Source: Flavobacteriaceae bacterium UBA7302 (GTDB taxonomy: Bacteria > Bacteroidota > Bacteroidia > Flavobacteriales > Flavobacteriaceae). Taken from it: a DNA stretch of 64,000 nt. Position 1 is the first letter of the stretch. Each line of letters starts with the position of its first letter. Location: the NCBI GenBank assembly GCA_002471825.1, contig DKQS01000006.1:310001-374000 (forward strand), written 5' to 3'. Both the position numbers and the translations under genes were made by a program. Positions 19,101-26,163 of this stretch are shown one piece after another. Below the pieces are notes generated by a model. It searched no databases. It was given only the letters and a program-made list of their open reading frames with translations, and was not told where the DNA came from.

Positions 19101-20145
19101 TCCACCGGTAGTAGTAATTACAGAACCTACCGTAGAATTGAAAAGAGGATTCAAAATTGTAGAAGCCAAACGCATCATGGTAAGAGGAAAGGCCACAGAT
19201 AGTGACGGAATCTTTGAAATTACCGTAAACGGTGTGGAAGCCAATGTTACAGAAAACGGAAACTTCACGGCCAATGTGCCATTAAAGTATGGTAAAAACG
19301 AATTGGTGGTTAAGGCCACTGATATAAAAGAAGCTTCCTCGACTAAAACCTTCGTGATTCGAAGAAAATCACCTGAAGTAGAGGAGGTTGTTGTAAACAA
19401 TACCAACAACATAAAAAAACAGGAGAAGATTGATATTGGATTCGGTAAATACCATGCCTTAATTATTGGTGTTAGTCAGTATGATGACGATACCGTGGTT
19501 GATTTGAGTGGAGAACCTACAAAGGATGCCCAAGCACTTGCAGATGTACTTTCTAGTCAATACGGATTTGCAAAGGAGAATGTAACTATACTTAAAAACC
19601 CGACTCGTAGCGAGATAACAAGAAGTTTCTTTGAATTGCGTAAAAAGGTAACTAGCAATGACAATCTGTTGATTTTCTATGCAGGTCATGGAAACTACGA
19701 TGAAGCGAGTGAGCGCGGCTATTGGATGCCAGCCAATGTAAATATGGCTTATGAAGAGAACATCATTTTAAATACGGAGATTGTTTCTTACATAAAAGCG
19801 ATCAAATCAAAACACACCTTGTTAATTGCCGACGCTTGTTTCAGTGGAAGTATCTTTAAATCAAGAAGCTACACGAAAGAAGAAAAATCTGCAAAGCGTA
19901 AGTATTCGTTAACTAGTAGAAAAGCAATCACGAGTGGTACTTTAAAAACAGTACCTAACAAGAGTGTATTCATCAAATACTTACTATCAAGATTGAAACA
20001 AAATCCAGATAAATACTTGTCAACAAGCAAGTTATTCAGCAGAATTGAAGAACCTGTTCTGAACAACAGTGATAACATTCCACAACGAGGAGTCATCCAC
20101 GGTACTGGAGATGAAGGTGGCGATTTCATCTTTATAAAACAATAA
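16105..20145 (+). CDS. Large secreted caspase-like (C14) protease with five concanavalin-like repeats
   Basis: The 1346-residue protein starts with a signal peptide (1-20, ending AAYTQ). Five repeats of about 195 residues begin near 30, 225, 424, 623 and 815. Each contains variants of SNKNGW, NGKYYF, DFxIETxI, YGIIFGRK, LKVxKxG and FYIN, which fits a LamG/DUF1080-like jelly roll. Asn-rich linkers separate several of them. An Ig-like domain (about 1000-1088, PPVVVITEP to TKTFVIRR) precedes a caspase fold from about 1110. His1195 (YAGHGNYDE) and Cys1245 (ADACFSGS) form the catalytic dyad, and HALIIGVSQY marks the first strand. The repeats are likely glycan- or protein-binding. It is paired with the upstream C1 protease and ended by a strong terminator. 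Confidence 0.9.
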   Translation: MKTKIILFLSLLYSFAAYTQSPPSGYKYVYQEEFNSKGSWPTGSNSTRTLEVKSGKYYFHHKKKEGNWRVSTRTINLDLSKDFELTTSIQKISGEQDYGTCFLYDFKDDTNYREFAFTSTGYYRVAQSKSGTYKNIKAWTKSSSVKKGNYAVNNLKVRKTGSKVYFYMNGTFLYSMNYERFMGEKMAIRLYRNQKVAISYIRASQKSSSTYNNNTNKISHVSKETIMFDGYTDNKNNWSTVQNENVEFDIRNGNYYFNHLRERGGWSSTITKYINTSRNFKIQADIKKESGILNNGYGIIFGRKDSNNQNMFYVSGKGSYSIKNYRNGNEKFLRNWTKSNAIRKGNGAHNVLKVVKVGSKLEYYINNTKVYTDYSPSFPGNRVGYIVYNRQEISVAYISVGYLDKKNTTNNNNYNNNNSNVSQTIINEDFTSNKNGWATGSNDERSLDVRNGKYYFEYTGNKGYTTTKSYYINKKRDFKIESKIQKINGTQKNGYGIIFGRKDKENQLQFIITSGGKFAIDKYDNNNFSSIIDWTYSSAIKQGNYSYNTLKIEKKGTSYGFYINGTKVYTAYNLNLYGNRYGFSIFDPQKIAIDSFSIAYIDDKSKDYDVDNISNYTYSNSGYHFSDQYTSNYNSWATIDNSDSKLSVSNGKYYIHNKITKGRSTDLPKYIDTSKDFEIETKLDKISGVTNYAYGLVFGKGSSGEFRFYISSGGWYKVLRHINGKEQIIQKWAKSTNIKQGNGKSNTLKVKKDKGYYKFYINNKFLFETEFENFYGDRIGYYVSNKQKVGVDYLRVKYNSTNNNNNTYTNRTLSLPLVDDFYSNKNGWYTGNFENYSTTVSNGRMTIDRKKKGGIFVSRDVDIDTSKDFVIETSITTPKAGASGLYGITFGRKNSSNEYSFLLSTNGSYLYRKFDNDKYTKIIPFTSNSAIRTSTGSTNKIKISKHGNLLRFYINGQYMNEANFEPFFGKKFGYTVYYEQKIVVDRLSIKYESNTSYNDPPVVVITEPTVELKRGFKIVEAKRIMVRGKATDSDGIFEITVNGVEANVTENGNFTANVPLKYGKNELVVKATDIKEASSTKTFVIRRKSPEVEEVVVNNTNNIKKQEKIDIGFGKYHALIIGVSQYDDDTVVDLSGEPTKDAQALADVLSSQYGFAKENVTILKNPTRSEITRSFFELRKKVTSNDNLLIFYAGHGNYDEASERGYWMPANVNMAYEENIILNTEIVSYIKAIKSKHTLLIADACFSGSIFKSRSYTKEEKSAKRKYSLTSRKAITSGTLKTVPNKSVFIKYLLSRLKQNPDKYLSTSKLFSRIEEPVLNNSDNIPQRGVIHGTGDEGGDFIFIKQ
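16192..19083 (+). repeat. Five in-frame repeats of about 580-600 nt encoding jelly-roll-like domains
   Basis: Repeat units start near 16192, 16778, 17374, 17971 and 18547. The similarity is clear at protein level (shared GW, NGKYY, FGRK, FYIN and GxxxGY landmarks) but low at DNA level, so these are old duplications rather than a recent amplification. Asn-rich linkers coded by AAC/AAT runs fall between units at about 16735-16755, 17326-17365 and 18502-18533. Confidence 0.85.
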
Positions 20146-20161
20146 TTCGCTAACCAACTTG

Positions 20162-20191
20162 AAAACTCCAACACTTCGTTGGAGTTTTTTT
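20162..20191 (+). terminator. Strong rho-independent terminator after the C1-C14 unit
   Basis: An 11-bp perfect stem AAAACTCCAAC/GTTGGAGTTTT with loop ACTTC runs into a T tract. It is 17 nt after the caspase-like gene and isolates the pair from the GH20 gene. Confidence 0.93.
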
Positions 20192-20233
20192 GTGCAGAAA
20201 TACTAAATGAAAAATTGGTAAATTCGTGGAAGT

Positions 20234-21838
20234 ATGAAAAATATTTGGAGCTCCATTCTTATCACCATTGTCATGGCTGCGAACACACATAGTCAAAAGG
20301 TAAATATCATCCCGCAACCAAACGAAATGAAAATCAATAAGGGATTCTTCACCTTTAACCGATTGACAATTTCGTATGAAGCCGAGGCTACATTCGTAGC
20401 CAATTATTTTTTAAAGGAAATCAAATCCATATCTAACAAAAGGTTTTCAATAGCAAGCGACCAAAATGTTGAAGGAAATCAGATCATTTTCAAGAAAGAA
20501 GAAAATTTAGCCAACGAAGAATACCATCTTTTCATCGATGAAAAAGGGATTCAAATTGTCGCCTCCTACCCTTCTGGATGGTTTTATGGGGTTCAAAGTC
20601 TGTTGCAAATTTTTCATCAATACGAAACCAATCGTGGACAAACAACGAGTCTGCCTTTACTATCCGTAAAAGACAAGCCAGCATTTCAATGGCGCGCCTT
20701 TATGCTAGATGAAGCCCGTCATTTTAAAGGAATGGACCAAGTAAAACTATTACTTGATGAAATGGCCTATTTAAAAATGAATGTCTTTCATTGGCACCTG
20801 GTGGATGATCAAGGTTGGCGTATTGAAATAAAAAAGTATCCATTGCTCACCAAGATTGGATCTACCCGAAAAAGCACGCAAATTGGTCCGAAGCAATGGG
20901 AAAGTCCCATTCAATCTGGCGAACCACATAGCGGGTTTTACACGCAAGAGCAATTAAAAGAAATTATCAATTACGCCCAAGAACGATTCATTACCGTGGT
21001 TCCAGAAATTGAAATGCCTGGTCACTCTACCGCTGCTATTGCTGCCTATCCTTGGTTGGGAACCTCAAAAAGAAAGATTGAAGTACCAATTAAATTCGGA
21101 GTGGGTAAAGATGTATACGATGTAACCGATCCTGCTGTCTATCAATTCCTGACGGATGTATTGGATGAAGTTATGGATGTTTTTCCTTCCGAAGTGATAC
21201 ATATTGGTGGAGATGAAGTAAAATACAATCATTGGAAAAACTCTAAATCCGTTCAACGGTTTATGAAGGTCAATGATTTGAAAAGTCCAGCTGATCTACA
21301 AGTGTATTTCACTAATAAGATCTCCAATTTCCTTCAGGAAAAAGGACGTAGAATGATGGGCTGGAACGAAATCTTGGGCCATAATCTTCATTATTTTCAA
21401 GACAAGAAAGACACCAAAACCACCCAACAACTGGCCACTAATGCGGTTGTTCACTTCTGGAAAGGCGATTTGGAATTGGCAACCAATGCGGTTAAGAATG
21501 GTTATGATATTGTGAATTCGTTGCATTCAAGTACCTATCTTGATTATACCTATAAAGCCATTTCCGTTAAAAAAGCTTACGAGTTCAACCCTATTCCCAA
21601 AGGCCTAGATAAAAAGTATCACAGCAAGATTATTGGTTTAGGCACACAGATGTGGGGCGAGTGGATTCCGACAAACGGACAAATGCATTACCAAGTTTTT
21701 CCAAGAATTGCCGCTTATGCTGAAACCGGGTGGACTAAAGCTTCTCAAAAGAACTACTATCGTTTTTTACTAGGCATGCCACTCCTTCAAAAAAGATGGA
21801 AAGAAAAAGAGATTTACTTTGCCAATGAACCCAAGTAA
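20234..21838 (+). CDS. Beta-N-acetylhexosaminidase (GH20)
   Basis: This exported enzyme of 534 residues removes terminal GlcNAc/GalNAc from chitin fragments or glycans. The signal peptide covers about residues 1-20 (AANTHSQ). An N-terminal GH20b domain is followed by the (beta/alpha)8 barrel, which opens with KPAFQWRAFMLDEARHF. The catalytic pair Asp327-Glu328 lies in HIGGDEVKYNHW. VFHWHLVDDQGWR, PEIEMPGHSTAA and the late TQMWGEW segment are conserved substrate-site motifs. Length is normal for the family. The gene follows the protease pair but is separated by a terminator, so co-expression is not implied; together they still suggest scavenging of extracellular polymers. Confidence 0.95.
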   Translation: MKNIWSSILITIVMAANTHSQKVNIIPQPNEMKINKGFFTFNRLTISYEAEATFVANYFLKEIKSISNKRFSIASDQNVEGNQIIFKKEENLANEEYHLFIDEKGIQIVASYPSGWFYGVQSLLQIFHQYETNRGQTTSLPLLSVKDKPAFQWRAFMLDEARHFKGMDQVKLLLDEMAYLKMNVFHWHLVDDQGWRIEIKKYPLLTKIGSTRKSTQIGPKQWESPIQSGEPHSGFYTQEQLKEIINYAQERFITVVPEIEMPGHSTAAIAAYPWLGTSKRKIEVPIKFGVGKDVYDVTDPAVYQFLTDVLDEVMDVFPSEVIHIGGDEVKYNHWKNSKSVQRFMKVNDLKSPADLQVYFTNKISNFLQEKGRRMMGWNEILGHNLHYFQDKKDTKTTQQLATNAVVHFWKGDLELATNAVKNGYDIVNSLHSSTYLDYTYKAISVKKAYEFNPIPKGLDKKYHSKIIGLGTQMWGEWIPTNGQMHYQVFPRIAAYAETGWTKASQKNYYRFLLGMPLLQKRWKEKEIYFANEPK

Positions 21839-21855
21839 TCGGCTTCAGCTTCAAA

Positions 21856-21884
21856 TTGTGTTTTCTGTATTTTTCGTATTTTTG
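21856..21884 (+). promoter_or_regulatory. Promoter of the EGF/DUF1566 lipoprotein gene (TTG-N18-TATTTTTG)
   Basis: TTG at 21856-21858, an 18-nt spacer and TATTTTTG at 21877-21884 give a good Bacteroidota promoter, 23 nt before the ATG at 21908. Confidence 0.65.
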
Positions 21885-21907
21885 AAACAAGTCAAATTGA
21901 TGGGATA

Positions 21908-22561
21908 ATGCTTAAAAAAGGTTTTGCTTCATTTGTTCTTATTTTCTTTTTCTTTCTATTGGCCTGTACCCCTAATAGTACTCCGGTAGTAGAAACCTGC
22001 GACATTACTTTTTGCGACAACAATGGGGTATTAACAGATTGTGCCTGCGAATGTCCAGATGGTTATTCGGGAGTGAATTGCGAATTCTTGAATCCAGCTT
22101 TTGTACAGACGTTCTTAGACGACGGACTTACACCTTTTGAGCTTTTAAACAAAAACATTCCTTTGGATAGTATTTACGGAAAAAACTATCAAGGAGGAAT
22201 CATATTCCATTTGAACATTGTTGATCAAGTGGTAAAAGTTACCGTAAATAAAGACTTAGAGGAAGACTTACGTTGGCCAAATGCCATTGACTACAGCAAC
22301 AATCTATCTACCCAAAGCTACTCCGATTGGTACTTACCCGAAATAGAAGAACTTCAGGAAATGCGTGTTATTTTGTACCAAAAACTTCAAAAGGGTCAAT
22401 TTGAAGACGACTTTTATTGGAGTTCAGAAACGGTTGATGGGAGTCCGGATGATGCCTATGGCGTCTTCTTTCCCAATGGAAACGTGGGACCCATTGAGAA
22501 AGATCGCCAAAATGATGTGAGTCTCAATTATGTGAGACCGGCGCGACGCATTCAGCTTTAA
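21908..22561 (+). CDS. Lipoprotein with EGF-like motif and DUF1566 domain
   Basis: The 217-residue protein begins with a lipoprotein signal ending FLLAC (Cys20). Residues about 30-58 hold six cysteines ending CECPDGYSGVNCE, an EGF-like pattern. The rest is a DUF1566 (Lcl C-terminal) domain: GGIIFHLN near the start, SDWYLPEIEELQEM in the middle, DFYWSSETVDG, and the terminal LNYVRPARR. DUF1566 belongs to the C-type-lectin-like fold, so a surface adhesive or glycan-binding role is likely. The gene is alone and converges on the gene at 22568 with only 6 nt between them. Confidence 0.8.
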   Translation: MLKKGFASFVLIFFFFLLACTPNSTPVVETCDITFCDNNGVLTDCACECPDGYSGVNCEFLNPAFVQTFLDDGLTPFELLNKNIPLDSIYGKNYQGGIIFHLNIVDQVVKVTVNKDLEEDLRWPNAIDYSNNLSTQSYSDWYLPEIEELQEMRVILYQKLQKGQFEDDFYWSSETVDGSPDDAYGVFFPNGNVGPIEKDRQNDVSLNYVRPARRIQL

Positions 22562-22567
22562 TTATCG

Positions 22568-23458
22568 CTATTTCTGACATACAGCCTTAAGCATATCCTC
22601 AATATCACCAGGAGTACTCATAATCTTCATAAAAGTACCCATGGTCAAATCGGGCCAATGCAATGCTATTCGGTATTTCCCGTGCAACATGGTTACCTCA
22701 TTACCTTGCAAAATGATTTCATAAGGTAAGGCTGCCAAATGAGATTCACCGATTTTAGGTAGAAAATGAGGCTCTCCTTCCTCGGAATTTTTTAATCCGA
22801 TTCCGAATACTGCAACTTTTTGATCTTTATCAACCAAACGATAGACTTCTTCGGTTTTTCCTTTTTTTGAGGTCAAATTATTGGAAATAATGGTGTACCC
22901 ATCCTCAAAAGAGTTGAACTCGTTTAATGAAATAGGATCTGTGAAGTAAGGCATCATAATTTTGTAATGATACTTGCCAAGTTTTTCAGCTTTTATGCTT
23001 CCTCCGAAGGATTTGAATTCGTTTCCAAAAGCACTAAAGGCCTGTTTTATATTGCCACTAAACTCCTTCACCAAAGCCTTATGAACAGCAAACTCTTTAG
23101 GCAAATAAGCACGTAAAATATACTCTGGATTGGTGTAAGAAATGATGGTTTTTCCTTCTTTAAATTCCAATCCCACTTTCATCACAGCACCCAAAGCTCC
23201 CCTATCTTTTACTTTTACCAATGCCTTTTTTAAATACTCTTTTGTAAAGGCAATAACCTTAAGGGACTCTTTATCCGAAACATTGTAGCTCCCTAGTACC
23301 TGGAAGTTATTGCTTTCAAGAACTTCCTTCACATTTTTGGCAACAACTTCAATGGGTTGTTCAACAGTCCCAACTTCAATGTAAGGTGATAATTTTTGTC
23401 CTAAACAGATAAAAGCTGAAAAGAGCAAAAGAAAAAGGGTAATGAGTTTTGTTTTCAT
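22568..23458 (-). CDS. Secreted protein, DUF302-like in part
   Basis: The 296-residue protein has a signal peptide (about 1-20, ends CLGQ). Its C-terminal part (YEIILQGNEVTMLHG, RIALHWPDLTMGTFMKIMSTPGDIEDML) resembles the DUF302 fold, whose members bind small ligands but have no agreed function. An earlier region (about 30-140) has a similar size and pattern (VAKNVKEVLESNNFQVLG), so the protein may contain two related halves. No catalytic motif is seen. It is monocistronic and divergent from the ion channel at 23610 across a 151-nt intergenic region, where I see no full TAnnTTTG element. Confidence 0.55.
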   Translation of the reverse strand: MKTKLITLFLLLFSAFICLGQKLSPYIEVGTVEQPIEVVAKNVKEVLESNNFQVLGSYNVSDKESLKVIAFTKEYLKKALVKVKDRGALGAVMKVGLEFKEGKTIISYTNPEYILRAYLPKEFAVHKALVKEFSGNIKQAFSAFGNEFKSFGGSIKAEKLGKYHYKIMMPYFTDPISLNEFNSFEDGYTIISNNLTSKKGKTEEVYRLVDKDQKVAVFGIGLKNSEEGEPHFLPKIGESHLAALPYEIILQGNEVTMLHGKYRIALHWPDLTMGTFMKIMSTPGDIEDMLKAVCQK

Positions 23459-23609
23459 AATACACTATATAAATGGTTTTCATTTTATGGTCCTTAGACC
23501 AATTCATCCATCTAATTTACCAACAATTGAAGCCAGGAATTATGACATATATCATCCCTCAAGAGAAACAAATTCCACTTTTTATTTGTAGTATTGTATA
23601 GGAAAAGTC

Positions 23610-24446
23610 ATGAAAAACATGGAAACAAATAAGAAGAAACCTTCACTACGGCATAGGCTTCATGAAATCATTTATGAGGCTGATACGAAAGAGGGGAAAT
23701 TATTTGATATTATCCTTCTTATCGCCATTATAGCCAGTATCATTTTTGTGATGTTGGAAAGCATTAAAAGTTTCGATGAAAAGTATCACGACTTTCTAAA
23801 TATTGCCGAATGGGTAATAACCATCCTCTTTTCCATTGAATACATATTGCGAATTATTTCTATCCGAAAGCCACTGAAATATATTTTTAGTTTCTATGGA
23901 ATTATTGATTTGCTCTCCACCCTGCCGAAATATTTATCATTTGTTATGGTAGGCTCTCACAATCTTGCTGCTCTAAGAGCATTGAGATTACTGAGAGTTT
24001 TCCGTATTCTAAAACTTGCAAGGTATGTTGGTGCTTCCAATAGACTCATTGTTGCTCTTAAGGCGAGCAAAGCTAAAATTGCGGTATTTTTATTCTTTGT
24101 AGTTATCGTTTGTATCATTCTAGGTACCATCATGTATATGGTAGAAGGAGAAGAAAATGGATTCACTTCCATTCCGAGATCTGTGTATTGGGCCATTGTA
24201 ACCCTTACCACGGTAGGTTTTGGTGATATTGCACCCAACACAGCATTGGGCCAATTAATTGCGAGTGTGATCATGATTTTGGGTTATAGCATCATTGCCA
24301 TTCCGACTGGAATTGTAAGTGCTGAAATCAATAAGATTGCCAACCATGAGGATACCAACACACAGGCTTGTCCATCTTGCCTAAAGGATGACCATAAAGA
24401 AAAGGCAATTTATTGTTACAACTGCGGTGCAATGCTGAACGAATGA
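23610..24446 (+). CDS. Voltage-gated potassium channel with C-terminal zinc ribbon
   Basis: The protein has 278 residues and six membrane helices. An S4-like helix carries regularly spaced arginines (LRALRLLRVFRILKLAR), and the pore filter T201-V202-G203-F204-G205-D206 predicts K+ selectivity. Unusually, the tail ends in a four-cysteine ribbon with Cys254, Cys257, Cys269 and Cys272 (CPSC...CYNC), which could sense redox state or zinc or fix the tetramer. The stop overlaps the miaA start by 4 nt (ATGA), so the two are co-translated. A second start at codon 4 (Met) is possible. Family: Kv/KvAP-like bacterial ion transporters. Confidence 0.92.
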   Translation: MKNMETNKKKPSLRHRLHEIIYEADTKEGKLFDIILLIAIIASIIFVMLESIKSFDEKYHDFLNIAEWVITILFSIEYILRIISIRKPLKYIFSFYGIIDLLSTLPKYLSFVMVGSHNLAALRALRLLRVFRILKLARYVGASNRLIVALKASKAKIAVFLFFVVIVCIILGTIMYMVEGEENGFTSIPRSVYWAIVTLTTVGFGDIAPNTALGQLIASVIMILGYSIIAIPTGIVSAEINKIANHEDTNTQACPSCLKDDHKEKAIYCYNCGAMLNE

Positions 24447-25360
24447 TGCAGAAGAATGTTCTTTTGGTGGTTGTCGGACCTACTGCAATTGGTAAAACTG
24501 CACTCAGTATCAAATTAGCCAATCATTTCAACTCCAGTATTATTTCTGCAGACTCGCGACAGTTTTTCAAAGAAATGACCATTGGTACCGCTGTACCCGA
24601 AAAAGAGGAATTAGAGGCCGCTACGCATTATTTTATTCAGAATCGAAGTGTTACGGAAGATTACAATGTAGGTGACTTTGAACGAGAAGCCATCGAAAAA
24701 TTGGAAGAGCTCTTCCTAGAAAATTCGGTTCAGGTGATGGTGGGCGGAAGCGGTTTGTATGTAAACGCAGTGACAGACGGATTGGATGCTTTCCCGAAAG
24801 TAGATCCGAATATTCGAAAAGAGTTGACCAAAACTCTTGAAGAAAAAGGCTTGGCATTTCTTCAAAAAAAATTGAAAGAACTCGACATAAAATCCTACCA
24901 AGAAATCGCCATTGACAATCCGCAACGTGTCATTCGAGCACTTGAGATTTGTATTGGAACCAACAAGCCTTACTCGAGCTTCAAAACCAAGAAGAAGAAA
25001 TCCAGGGATTTTTCCGTTGTAAAAATTGGATTGACTGCAGATCGGGAAATCATCTACGATAGAATCAACCGCCGCGTCGGTTTGATGATTGAAAACGGAT
25101 TACTCGAAGAAGCAAAAGCATTATATCCACAACGAAAGTTAAACGCGCTGCAAACGGTAGGCTATAGAGAATTGTTCGAGTTCTTCGATGGAACCTTTAC
25201 CAGAGATTTTGCGATTTCAGAAATAAAGAAGAATACGAGAAGATTTGCCAAGAGACAATTGACTTGGTTTCGAAAGGATTCCTCCATTCTTTGGTTCGAT
25301 TTTCAAACGCCAGTACAAGAGATTATCAACCGTATTAACAGTGAAATTAACGCTTTTTAA
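24443..25360 (+). CDS. miaA: tRNA dimethylallyltransferase MiaA
   Basis: MiaA transfers a dimethylallyl group to A37 of tRNAs that read UNN codons. I take the start at 24443 (MMQKNVLLVVVGPT), which overlaps the channel stop as ATGA and gives 305 residues; an ATG at 24413 would lie deep in the channel gene and precede the natural start of the fold. The P-loop is GPTAIGKTALS. Other conserved parts are ISADSRQFFKEM, GGSGLYVNAVTDGLD, NPQRVIRALEI and QTVGYRELF. It is cytoplasmic. Two other tRNA-modification genes, mtaB and mnmA, lie elsewhere in the window. Confidence 0.97.
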   Translation: MMQKNVLLVVVGPTAIGKTALSIKLANHFNSSIISADSRQFFKEMTIGTAVPEKEELEAATHYFIQNRSVTEDYNVGDFEREAIEKLEELFLENSVQVMVGGSGLYVNAVTDGLDAFPKVDPNIRKELTKTLEEKGLAFLQKKLKELDIKSYQEIAIDNPQRVIRALEICIGTNKPYSSFKTKKKKSRDFSVVKIGLTADREIIYDRINRRVGLMIENGLLEEAKALYPQRKLNALQTVGYRELFEFFDGTFTRDFAISEIKKNTRRFAKRQLTWFRKDSSILWFDFQTPVQEIINRINSEINAF

Positions 25361-25373
25361 CGGCTTTAAATTT

Positions 25374-25401
25374 TTGATTCTTAATCCCTTTTATATATTT
25401 G
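25374..25401 (+). promoter_or_regulatory. Promoter of the OmpH/Skp-like gene (TTG-N17-TATATTTG)
   Basis: TTG at 25374-25376, a 17-nt spacer and TATATTTG at 25394-25401 form a good Bacteroidota promoter. It overlaps the TTG at 25399 that could otherwise be read as a start codon, which supports the ATG at 25420 as the true start. Confidence 0.65.
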
Positions 25402-25419
25402 CCCAGCAAAATTATAATC

Positions 25420-25938
25420 ATGAAATCTAAACTAATTTACCTTTTCCTTATTGCTTTTACTAGTACTTCACTAGCTCAGACCAAAGTAGGAACCATCAAT
25501 AGCGATTACGTAGTGAACTTAATGCCAGAGGCCAAAGTTGTTGTGACAGCTTCTCAAAAATACGGCAAGAAACTAGACTCTTCATTCGCCATCAAAATGA
25601 ATGAATATCGCGCCAAAGTTGACGACTACAACAAACGTGAAAAAGAGATGGGCGAACTAGAAAAGAAAACCATCGGAAAAGAAATTGCTGCGCTTCAAGA
25701 AGACATTCGCAGATATCAAGACAATGGTACCAAGTTGATGCAATTAAAGCAAAACGAATTAATGCGTCCGTTGTACAAGAAATTAAACGATGCCATCGAT
25801 GCTGTTGCCAAGGCCAATGGTTACACGCAGATTTTAACTACAAACGGAAATGAATTTGCCTTTGTAGACATGAAATATGACATCACAAAATTGGTAATGG
25901 ATAAGCTGGGAATCAAAGAGCCAGAAAAGAAAGAATAA
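25420..25938 (+). CDS. OmpH/Skp-family periplasmic chaperone
   Basis: The 172-residue protein starts at ATG 25420. The signal peptide MKSKLIYLFLIAFTSTSLAQ is cleaved before TKVG. The following TKVGTINSDYVVNLMPEA is the standard OmpH N-terminal strand, then a long charged coiled-coil (about 50-125, with EYRAKVDDYNKREKEM) and the closing DAIDAVAKANGYTQIL. This is the jellyfish-shaped Skp fold that holds unfolded outer-membrane proteins in the periplasm. It has its own promoter at 25374-25401 and abuts a convergent small gene. Confidence 0.92.
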   Translation: MKSKLIYLFLIAFTSTSLAQTKVGTINSDYVVNLMPEAKVVVTASQKYGKKLDSSFAIKMNEYRAKVDDYNKREKEMGELEKKTIGKEIAALQEDIRRYQDNGTKLMQLKQNELMRPLYKKLNDAIDAVAKANGYTQILTTNGNEFAFVDMKYDITKLVMDKLGIKEPEKKE

Positions 25939-26163
25939 CTATTCGTAATTCTCCATTTCCGCATCATAAAATGCAGTAGCTTGTTCAATTAGCTGCTGCA
26001 TTTCGCTTTCTATATCCTCTTGTTTTTCTCCGGATAAATCCTCTAAAAAGGCCACCTCATCATCTTTTAAATTGATCACAAATCTTGGATATTCGGTATG
26101 TAAGATGAAGATATCCTCTGGATAGCTACTATTGTCTGCCAGTAAAAATTTAGGTAAGTCCAT
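25939..26163 (-). CDS. Small acidic conserved protein, function unknown
   Basis: The 74-residue protein begins MDLPKFLLADN and is rich in Asp and Glu (DDEVAFLEDLSGEKQEDIESEM), with a helical acidic C-terminal half. There is no signal peptide. Proteins of this shape occur as uncharacterised conserved proteins in Flavobacteriales. It lies directly after the MATE exporter on the minus strand with no intervening base, so it is translated from the same message. Its stop abuts the stop of the convergent OmpH-like gene. Function cannot be inferred. Confidence 0.75.
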   Translation of the reverse strand: MDLPKFLLADNSSYPEDIFILHTEYPRFVINLKDDEVAFLEDLSGEKQEDIESEMQQLIEQATAFYDAEMENYE

